The notes beneath the pieces are model-generated. The model was not told where the DNA came from. It ran no database searches and was given only the letters and a program-made list of their open reading frames with translations. Both the position numbers and the translations under genes were made by a program. DNA of 64,000 nucleotides from Lucifuga dentata (lineage: Eukaryota; Chordata; Actinopteri; Ophidiiformes; Bythitidae), in assembly GCA_014773175.1 (NCBI GenBank), contig VXCM01000448.1, positions 127,662 to 191,661 on the forward strand. Reading direction: 5' to 3'. Shown one piece after another: positions 35,130 to 46,900 of the stretch. Numbering within the stretch: position 1 is the stretch's first letter; each line of letters opens with the position of its first letter.

Positions 35130-38100
35130 GTGAGTTAGATTTGACATCTGCTTAATAATTTGCTCATGTAACCTAGAAAATGTTGCACAGGGCACAATAT
35201 GTCATATTTCTGGTAAATTAAGACTGCCTAGATCTTTAAACTGTGCTGTTAAGCTGCGTTACTTCGTCTTTACTTGTTTCACCCTGATCAGACATTTCCA
35301 CATCTGGAGAATTGTCGTTCTTTTTATGTAATCCGGTTCAATTGAGAAATAATTTGATAACAAACTTGCTCCCCAGAAGTTAAGACAATAAGGACATCCA
35401 GGCATATAATAAGTTTTAATATTTTCTGTAACAGCTGGCTGGAAAATTCTTACAGAGGTTCAAAATGGCAACTGAAGGATCTATCACTTTTGTGATGATG
35501 GTGGAAATGTGACACTGATCAGGTTTGAAGGGAATTTAAATAATTACATAATCATAATATAAACCTTCTCATGAAAATAAACAATAGAATGAAACAGGTC
35601 TATGAAAATAGAACGACAAAATGTTTCCTGTAGGAGTATTTTACATATGTTTTAACTTATAAAATACCAGAAAGGCCCAAATAACTTCAGAATTAAATCC
35701 AAGCAATTACAACTGCAGGGAAATCACAGAGTTTTGTTTCATTAGACCTGAAAACTAATAGGCTGATGTACTTTCACTCCCATTTGGTTCCAGGTTCAAA
35801 TGTCTGCACATCCAGAGGAGCCAGCACATGTAAGCAATGTCTGGCTGTGCACCCCAGCTGTGCATGGTGCTTCCAAGAGGTAGGTTCCTGCTCCACTTCA
35901 TTTCATTTGAGCCTGCGGCTGGTCCAGGGTGGTGCACATCTAATCTGCCTGGGTATAATGGAGACACATGTTATGTAAAATTGACTCTAAACAGAATGCA
36001 TCTACAATTTAAAACTTCTCTGTTCATGCTCGTGAAGAAGAACACACTTCTCTTAAAGGTAAAAGAACAACGTCTTACAAGGACATTGTCATGTTTTTGT
36101 GGTTCAAACCATGTAAAACTTGTTAATTCCTCAAGTTAGCCTCCTATCCAAGTGCAGATTTTCTCTCAGTGACCTCAGTTTATGTGTTTTTCTGTGGTAG
36201 TTCTGTAGTTCAGAGGGTGTTTGTGCACTTTTTGTTTACTGTGGTGGAATTTCCTTTAAATTCAGAGTGTCCTGAACTCCAGAGATATGCCTTCGCTCCA
36301 GGAGATAGTGTATTCTGGGTCATTTTTCATTCCTTTTGCAATTTAGCAAAGCTTTATCAAACATGGGAGCACTAATTTTTTTAACAATCAGGTCTTTGTT
36401 GACAGCTCGCAGAACATTTCTCTGAACATTTTCTGGTTGTTCTGTTAGGATTTTGGTCACGGGCTTGCTGGCTCATCTCGCTGCGATCGGAAGAGTAATC
36501 TGGTAGCAGCGGGCTGTGCTCCATCAGCTCTAGAGTCTCCACCCAGCAAACTTCAGGTGATCGAGGACCGACCCCTCAGCAACAAGGCAGCGGGGGCCAC
36601 TCAAGATGTTACCCAGATCAAGCCCCAGAAACTCCACATCATCCTCAGGCCAGGTGGGCTTCTGCATCTCAGCTTGTGGTTTGTACATTTGTGTTAGAGA
36701 TGATGTGATGATGAAGTAAAAGGAGTTTTTTTTTTTTTATTTGATTGATCAGGAAGAGAGGCCATATTTGGTGGTTAAGACTGTGCCAACCTGTTTTTTT
36801 TTTTTCATGAATTGAAGTGCAGTGTGAGCTTTATGGATGAAAAGCTGATCTCAGAGTGTTGCTGTGTCTTTAAAATCTTAGGAAAGGAATAACTCAATAT
36901 GGATTATACCACAACATTAACTAAAACTACAAAAATGCATCCCATCTCTCAGATGACTCCAAGCGCTTCACAGTGAAGGTGCGGCAGGTAGAGGACTACC
37001 CCGTGGATCTCTACTACCTCATGGACTTGTCCTTCTCCATGAATGACGACCTGTTCCGTCTGAGGACGCTGGGTAAAGGCCTGGCTGAGGCGATGAACAA
37101 CATCACCAGCAACCTGCGCATGGGCTTTGGAGCTTTTGTCGACAAGCCCCTCTCACCTTACATGTATATTTCCCCCAAAGAGGCTGTGTTAAACCCCTGC
37201 TACAGGTAAGAGAAAAGTAAGAGAGCTCCAGTACTTTATGCTTGTACGTTGCTGTATTGGACACTAAAATACAGGGAACAACTTTTTTTTAAAATAATAT
37301 GAAAGTGACAATTAAATACAACAGTCTATTTAAATGTTATTTGTCTATCAGATACTATCAAATGTAGGTAAGTAAGGGTCACTATTCTGTTTATTTGACA
37401 ATTGCCTTTATTATATATTATATATAAACTCAAAACTTACAAAAATACTAGAATATAAGAAAGAAAAGCAAGAGGAAATGAAAAAAGATATAACAACAAA
37501 AATATTGAGATCAACTCTCTTAATCCACTTCCTTATCTTACAACGTACAAAGTAATTCAATCAAATTCCCTCACAATGGAACATTTACATTCTCTCACAC
37601 ATTCATTATTGGAGCTTAAAATTCCTAATATATGCCCACTGGTGTAGTTGTTGTTTATGTCTGCATGTGGAAAATAGCTTCATTATTCAGATGATGTCAT
37701 ATTTCTGAGTCTACCTTTAAACACAGTGTATGAAGATGCAGCTCAGAGTCACAGCACCTGTTAAAGGCTTAAGTAGCTGCTCAGTCAGCTGCTCTGAATC
37801 ACCTGCAGGTAATCCACTCAGAGAGAAAAACTCACTATAACCCCAGTCAAAGGTTCCTCTGAGCTTGATTTGAAGGTTTAAGGTCCCATAGGGTCATTAG
37901 TTTTTTCTACTGAAATCTGATCTGCAGGAATATTTTTAGATTTTGCTATTTTGCTATTAGTTTTTCTTAATAAATGGTTATTTCTTCCATTTTTTAAAAC
38001 AATATATTATCAAAAAAGCAGAAGACTTTTGGTAATCATTGTGATTTCTCACCGGTAATCTCGGGTCTGATTTAGCCAGTCATGGGCCTCGTTTCTGATT

Positions 38101-40523
38101 TAGCCAATGATAGGCCTCCATTTGGTAGGTGTCAAAGAATAGGAGAGCAATGCAATTTTTCCAGGAACTGCACTTTCTAGTTCTGGTTAGAATTAGTTAT
38201 ACTGGGGGTGGGCTCACACAGTTGTTCATAAATGTATCAGTAGATGACTCTGATAGCTGATCTGTGTTATCGACCAATGATGGGACTGATCTCTGTTTGA
38301 TTGACAGCATTAACACCACCTGTCTGCCTCAGTTCGGGTACAAACATGTGCTGTCTCTGACGGAGAAGGTGGGTCGCTTCACAGAGGAGGTGAAGAAGCA
38401 GATGGTGTCCAGGAACAGAGATGCCCCGGAGGGAGGATTTGATGCCATCATCCAGGCCGCCGTCTGCAAGGTTTACACACACATGCACATGCATCATGCA
38501 TGTGCACAGACAAACACACACATACACTCACTACCACACACAGATTTCTTAGCTTCTCTTTTGTTTTCTTTTTCCGGCACATGTACACATTTCACCATTA
38601 CCAAAGCATCAGAAAACTGACAGTGTTGGATTAATGTGTCCTCCAAACTGCAAATGAAGAATAAAGAATAAAGAATGTGTCTTCTTTGGATCGCTCAGTC
38701 AGAAGCAAAATTAACTTTATTTTCTTGTTATTTGATTTGACGGGAATCAGGAGCAGATCGGCTGGCGCCCTGGTGCCTCCCACCTCCTGATCTTCACTTC
38801 AGATGCCAAAACTCATATGGCTCTGGATGGTCGCTTGGCTGGAATCGTACACCCCAACGATGGGAAATGCCACCTCGATTCTGACAATATTTACAGCATG
38901 TCTACCACCATGGTTAGTATATGAGTGTGTATGTGGTGTGCACAGGCACAGCAGGAGAGAAAGAGAAACAGAGAATGAAAGGATTTGGTTTAATATCCTG
39001 CATGTCTCTAGAAAGTCTGTAAGTGTGCAATAGAAACATTTCAGAGTTTATGTGTGTTTGTGCATGTGCACATGCGCATGTACTAACTGGCAACTTCCAT
39101 GTGGCCCCTCAGGACTATCCATCACTGGCTCTGATCACAGAGAAGATGTCAGAGAACAACATCAACCTCATCTTTGCTGTCACCAACCCCTTTGTTCCTC
39201 TGTACCAGGTCAGGAATTGCAGTTTCATCCAGTTTGATTTTGTTCAACAAGATCATTAAGTACATTATAGTCCAATAAAACACAGATTAAACTGAGCCAA
39301 GAGGAAAACATTTCAGCAAAATTGGGGGAAAATCCTAAACTAAAAATGATAACAGTTTAGTGATTATTCAGTAAATCAGTCACTTTTTATCACTATTAAT
39401 GGCTGAGACAGTTTTCAGACTCAGCAAGATACAAACTCAGTTTTTCCACAAGCTGAAACTGCTGAAGTGCCTGGCTGGAGTTGAGACAGAATTAAAAAAA
39501 AAACAAAATTAGCTGTTGGACAAGGAAAACAGTATTTAATGTTATTATACATAAAGGGAAAAAGTCAAGAATATACGGTATGATTATGTAAGCATAAGTT
39601 AGACTGTTGTCACGCTAGATATAGCTGTAATGGTGAAGTAAAACAGTTATTAGAAACGTCTCTGTGCTTCACGCTGATTCTTAACGGGCAGACTAAAAAC
39701 CACCAACATATTTTTCAGTGTCATTAACTATCAGCCATCTGTGTAGTTTTAAACCTTTTGCTTTTAACTGTGCAAAAAAAAAAAAACTCTCCAAAAAAAT
39801 GAGTGATAGAGTTTATTACATAAATGGATTTTATATTTTTAACATTTTATTACTTTTTTAACAGCTTACATTATTTGGCATTAAACAGTGGTAACTGAAT
39901 AACTTTACTTTACTTTATAAAAAAGAAAATACCTGAATTCAGTTTAAGGTAAACAGTCCCGGGTCGTTTATTGTGTCTTTTCACATCAATAACTCACCAA
40001 TAGTCATAAGCCGTGCAAAAAAAGAGATGTAGAAAAATCCCTAATTACCATAATCAATTTGTATATCAACCCATGAATAAAGCCTGTAGAAACCCCTTAA
40101 CCTATGAAATTTCAATCTCCCTGAAAATTCAAATGATTTTAGATGTGTTGTGTATCATTTTATACAAATTAGCTTCGAACACATCCAGAGGTTTGATAGT
40201 TTTGGAAACTTTTGTATCTCCACTACAATTTAAAGTAAAGCTCTGTGGGCTGGAACAATGTTTGCCTGCCAATATGAGTTTGTAAGGATGGAGTCACCAG
40301 TGGCTACCTCATAGTTTAAATTAGAGGGTGTTTTATATATTTGTAACTGATGTTGCACTATTAATATGAACAAGTGCAGGATTTTACAGTCTGTCCTTCT
40401 GCCTTACAGAACTACAGTGAGCTGATTCCCGGCACCACAGTGGGCACATTGTCCAATGACTCAGGCAACGTTATTCAGCTCATACGGAAGGCCTATGATG
40501 TGAGTATTTCACACACAGACACA

Positions 40524-40566
<43 letters not shown>

Positions 40567-43500
40567 AGACTTGGGTCAACACACTTCCATATCCTAGGCT
40601 AGACAGTGCTTCAGGGCCTGACATGATCAGCATGTGTTTGTTGACACACACCCACAGTGTGTGAGTCATACACCCAGGCCAGCCAAAAATTTGCTAGATG
40701 TCCACAAAATGTGAAGCTGACCAAATGTGGGTAACTCCTGATGGTGCTTCTGTGAAATGTGGTTCCTTATTTAGATTTGTTCAGGTTTAGTACACGGAGA
40801 ACAAGTGCATGACATGAAAATTTATTCTTTTCAAGTTCAAGTTCAAATCTTTATTGTCCCGCTAGGGGTTTGCAACCAGGATTTTAAGATGAATACACAA
40901 ATACTGGTAATACAAATAACACATCAAAAGCACAACATCTGCAGCCAGACAGACAGTAACAATAACAATAAGACGAAAAGACAAAAACCATTAAAAAGCA
41001 GAATCAACAAATCAAAAGTAGAGTCAACAAATGAACATAAATGACATGAAAAGTAAATATATAATATATATATATATATATAATATAAATGTAAAGGCTG
41101 TTTCCTGTTAATCCTATCAATAACCACAGAAACAAAGGAGACCTTATGTCTCTTAGTCGTCCTAGCAGGCACCCTGAAACAGTGGCCATAGGGCAGGAGC
41201 TCAAACTCCTTCTGCAGGGGGTGATCAGAACAATCCAGAATGGCTTTAGCCATCATAAGGACCTGCTTATTATAATGAACTGGGCCTGACACACCCCAGA
41301 AATCTTGCTTGCTACTTTAATAAGGCTTCCAAGTCTGTTCTTATTGGACAGGTTAAGATATCTATACCAGACTACAATACAAAAGGTTATAATGGATTCA
41401 ATAAAACTCCTGTAAAAAGTGTCATCACTGGGATCATGATTTATGGGTGCACATAGCATGTTAGAAGGAAATTACTTAGATTCTGCTTGAAACATTATAT
41501 TTTGATATGAAAACAATAAATTGTTCTTTTGTCATTTGTATTGGTTTTCCAAACCAGTAAAAGTGAAGCTAATGCAGCCAGTTTTCCAGTCAAGTCTGTT
41601 TTAATCGCATTTGATCTCATCTTGTGACCTGACTCCTCACAAAGAAACTTGAAATCAACTTGGCTTGGCTTTGACCTCATGAGAAAAGTCTATAAAGTCA
41701 CACCTGGGTTTCAGTTTTCTGCTGTTTTTCTTCATTGGTGCTCCTAGAAAATCCGTTCCAAGGTGGAGCTGGAGCTTCAGGGTGTCCCAGAGGAGCTCTC
41801 CCTGTCCTTCAATGCTACCTGTCTGAAAGGAGAGGTCATACCTGGCCTCAAGTCCTGCTCTGGCCTCAAGATTGGAGACACGGTCAGTTACTAAACCTTA
41901 CAGGCTGCACGAAGTTGCTGTATCTGCATTCTGCTGTCCGTAATACTCTCATTCTAATGCTTGGCTGCACTTCAAAAGCAAATGTCATAGCCTGACATCC
42001 TGCCAAAAACTTTTTTCAGAAAACAAAAAAAGAAATCCTCAGCAAAGAAACCCTCATTACCTCAATTTTTGTGTTTGTTTTAATTAAATAATAATTCATA
42101 ATATGCTAGTAGACCTGTTTAGAGAGTGTGTAAGAGTTTGCATAAGAAGAACAGAAGATTAGAAACTCAATAGTGACCTTTCACCTTTAACACCTGCTTC
42201 CTCATCACAGTCTGGCCTGTCTAAATCTGACTTACCACTGCCTCTTTTACAACAGAATGTTGGTGACAATTATTACTTGACTGACTTTTTTTGATTGATT
42301 TTTTTGACTGAGTTTTGACTACAAAAATAATTTGTCTGTTAGTTCCGTATTCTATTTTTCACCCTCTTTTCGTTCCTTTTCCATTTCCACCCTTGCTCCT
42401 ATCAACATGTCTTTCCTTTGATATTTCCTCTTTCCTCGTGGTACCAAAGAGCAGATAGTGGAAAGAAAGAAATGGATCAGGACTTTCTTACTTCATGTTT
42501 TCTTGTCTTTCCATCCATCCTCTGCAGACTCACTTCCTAAATAAAACAAATTATTGTACGTCTATCTACATAGTCCTCCCCATTCCTCTAATGCATTTGT
42601 CTTTATTTCAACTTCTTTAGCTGTTTTTCAAGTCCAGGTGACATTTTTTGGCGTCCAAACATTTCTTTCTGTCTGCCTCTTATTTCTCCATATATGGCAG
42701 TCTCCCCAGATGTAGTAACTGCCTACTTTTGGACATTTGCCAGTTTTGGATGCAACGCTGAGTGAACAATTACTTTGACCAAATACAGCACATATGGAGG
42801 CGCAGCCTATGTCACATCTGTGCTGTTTCTCCTTGAAAGAGTCCTACAGCGATTAGAAAGATATTAGACAGAAATATAATAGAGCTTGAATAGAAAGATT
42901 TAGAAAGAAGTACCTCAAAATATATTTTAATCAAAGCATTTTTTTTCGTCCACCATTTGACAAGGAACAATTTGAAACTCAAAGCCTTTTTATTCATCTA
43001 TAATAGCTGATCTTCATCTGCACCTCTTCCTTTCATCCAGGTCTCTTTCAGCGTGGAGGCCCGAGCTCGCGGTTGCCCCAAACAGAAGAAGAAAACCTTC
43101 ATCATCAAGCCTGTGGGCTTCAAGGACTCCCTCTCCATCACCGTCACCTTCGAGTGCGATTGCAAGTGCCAGACCAAAGCCCAACCCAACAGCCCGAAAT
43201 GTCACCATGGCAACGGAACCTACGAGTGCGGCATCTGCTTGTGCCACCTGGGCCGCTTGGGCCCCCACTGCGAATGTGCAGAAGGAGACTATAATCCCAC
43301 TGAACAGGACCGCTGCAGCGCACACGTGGGCTTCGGAGGTCCCCAGGCCGCCATCTGCAGCGGTCGTGGGGATTGTGTGTGTGGCCAGTGTGTGTGCCAC
43401 AGCAGCGACTTTGGCAAAGTTTGGGGCAAGCTGTGCGAGTGTGATGACTTCAACTGCCTGCGCTACAAGGGTGAACTGTGCTCAGGTAAGATGCTGATAT

Positions 43501-43871
43501 TATAAGCTAAAAAAAGAGACTTGCTATAAAACGACCTTTCTTTGCCATGTGTGAAGAATTTGACTTTGATATACAGTAGTTTTCATTCACAGACCAACAT
43601 ATAGATAGAGTGTAAGATGTAGAATTATGCAGGAATTGGTATCACACTCACATTGGACAAAGAAGGTGAGAAGGAGGCTAAAATGGCCATTGTGTCTGTG
43701 TTTGTGGGAGAGTTTCAGAAAAAGTGTGTACCTTTGCAGTTCTGGTTGGCAGCTTGCTTCACCACACTGACTTGCCACCCACCTCATCTGGGAAGAATTA
43801 CCTACAATAACAACTCCCCCTTCCACCCAGGACATGGGCTTCATTCACAATAAACACACTATAGTGTGGTT

Positions 43872-43934
<63 letters not shown>

Positions 43935-46900
43935 TAAGGTGAGACTTGTGTGTTTGTGACAGCCAGGTCAAGCTTTTGTACCAAAGATTTTAACAGGATT
44001 TATTAGTAAAAAAAACACTTCAGCAAGTCTGAAACATAACAGACAGCAGCGTGTTTCAGCCAGACGGAATTGTGATGTCTGATGTTCTTTCTTGTTAAGA
44101 ATTTATCACTCGTGGTGGAGATTCCTAAATGATGGAACGGGTTTGTGTTTGGTAATTATTTAGAGCTTAAACTCAAGGGAGAAAGGCAGCTTCGTCAGCG
44201 CAAGGTTTCAAAAGAGACGGTGTGTCATCACTTCACTCTGCCAGAGAAAACACATAATGTTATGCAGAGGAGCAAGGCTGTTTGGATTAGCTGTGTAAAG
44301 TAGGAGTGTGAACATATTTAACGACGCTTTCCGTCTGCTAATCGCAGTTCATTAAAAGCTAAGAATTAAAAGTAATGCATGTATTACCATCTTGCATCAA
44401 ATCCATTAGCAGTGACGGTAAACTGTCACTGAAATCAGTTTTGTAGTAGAACATCAGGAGCGCAATGTGTCTGCTTCAATCCAGCACTGAGGAGATGAAG
44501 GTCTGATTCAATCTCAGTTTACACTCCAACAATTTGCTGGTTGGTTTTGGAATCGAAAGCTCATGACTTTTGTTTGGACAACAAGAATAAAAGTCCAGCA
44601 TGTCAGTAGACGATGGGAAACAAGGGACAGATCCACTGCAGAAACTTGAATGAGGATCAAGCAGGCAAAAATAGTTCAAATAGATTAACATCATATCAGT
44701 GTTGCTCAGGGACCATTTAAACTGAGCTCTGCTAATTGCATAAGGCCGCAGATTGCTTTCCTGCCTCATGCTTCATCACATCATCAGACCTCATCTCTCC
44801 TCTCGCAGAAATGTTTTGCTGTATTCCCAAAAGCCCATAGATTATCATGAAAATACCTTTCTGCTTACTCGCTGGTTAATGTGGTGTCATAGTGCTAAAA
44901 ATAAACCCATGTTTGGTCAGAAAGGGCCAAGTGGGAGAAGTGCTGTGAATGTTCTGGGTATGTGCCTGTCTGTGTGTGTCTGTAGAATATGATCTGCTGG
45001 TGTCCTGAAATGCCAGATTCAGGGTGAGGACCATTCTCCTTTACCCACAAATGGTCTAATTAGAAGGAAGTCGTCCTGTGGTTTGGTGGTGATGCCAGTT
45101 TGTTTATGAATAATCCTTTTTTGCAGTCTGACTGCTCCAAGTAGTTTCCTGTCTCATTGTTTTAGCAAAGCATTGCTTTATGGTGATATGCCACAACAAG
45201 GGATGTGCGTTTTCTGCAATGTCTCACACACACAAAAAAAATCATGCAGACAAAAAAAAAAAAAAAAAAAAAAAAAAAAGACACCACAGAGAAACAATGA
45301 AATGAGTTTAATTTTGCTGCAGTAGAAATGGAGAAGAGTGTGAACATGTCATCGCTGTCGAAATGAAAACTTTGTGTCTCAGATGTCAGCTTTTCAGGAA
45401 GTATTAGAAATGATTTAGAATTCATAAATCCACTTATTTAACACACGGTTTATTGTATGTCACAAAAGCAGTACAGCATGTAACTACAATGATGGTCAAA
45501 CCAATGTTGTTTGAATGTTGTATGAAATACAGACAAGCAGAATTCCAATCATTTCATCCACTGGCACTTCGTCTTTCTTCTGCCCTCTTTCTCAATTTCA
45601 ACCACACCCTCATTTTCATGCTAAATTTCACGTTATCACATTGTTTCCCTCCACTTTATTGTTTATTTGCTTCTCAACATGCTACCCTTCTTCCTTTGTA
45701 GCCTTGTCTTCATTATCATCTTTCTTCTCCTATAAACAAACTTTCATTTGTCACATTTCTCATGAATTTGCTTTAGAACAGGAGACATATTTGATGAATG
45801 AAAGCCAAAAAACATGACAATATCTGAGTCAGTGTGTTTATTTGGAGGCTACTTAATTAATCTCTTCAACCTCAGACATTTTGCTTGGTCCATCATTACA
45901 AACTCATGTTAAGTGGATAAACTCTAATCAAACCTTCAAAACTTGATTTTAAAAATTCTAGTCAAGTTCCCTTTATCTTTCTGAAGATAAGAAATATATC
46001 CAGATAAACTAGGGAAATGTACATAAAAAAAATATATATATACAGGACATCTATAATATTCAGTGTAATGTGATGGTGCAGCCAAGTGACAGCATCTTGA
46101 ATTTGAATGCTGTGTAACCTCAAAATAGACCTGTGGCCTTTATAAATCTACTATATGTATAAAATCTTTAATTAATAACAGGTCACTGAAAATGCTGCTT
46201 AATCAATCCTAATTACATAAATTAGATGAACTGAGATGTCTAAAAACATAAAACTCCTAGCAAATGTAAACCAAGATGTTAATGCCATCTTTTTCTTCTC
46301 CTCCTCCATCCCTCCTTCCCTTCCAGGCCACGGTACCTGTGACTGTGGCTTCTGCCAGTGCGCTCCAGACTGGCAGGGTGATAACTGTAACTGCTCCAGG
46401 CGCACCGACACCTGCATGTCCAACCTGGGCCTGTTGTGCAGTGGGAGGGGCCAGTGTGTGTGCGGGGCCTGTGAGTGCACCCAGCCCGGTGCCTACGGGG
46501 CCACGTGTGACAAGTGCCCCACCTGCCCTGATGCCTGCACCATGAAGAAGTGAGTCACGTGCACATAGATAGATACCGATTGTGTCCCTTGTATGACCAA
46601 GAGTAAAAATGTGTTGATTGCCTGGATTTGTGTTTCCTGCAGGGAGTGTGTGGAGTGTAAACACTTCAAGAGGGGAAAGCTGTTTGAGGACGACACCTGC
46701 GGTCGTATCTGCAAGGACGAGATTAAGCTTGTGGATGAATTAGGTAAAAATGCACCGCTGAGCACAGCTCCAACCATAAAACACTTTAAATGGTGATCAT
46801 TCACCCCAAAGGCTTTTCCACAGTCTTAACTGATCATTGAATGAACAATGTGGGAATTCTAAACGTTGTCGTTCACAACATTCGATCCATGAATTTCAGT

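Noticed and set aside
43014..43400. 128-residue minus-strand frame
   Set aside because: Antisense shadow of itgb3 exon 10.
44476..44769. 97-residue minus-strand frame in itgb3 intron 10
   Set aside because: No recognised domain; looks like chance or old repeat sequence.
46257..46664. 135-residue minus-strand frame
   Set aside because: Antisense shadow of itgb3 exons 11-12.
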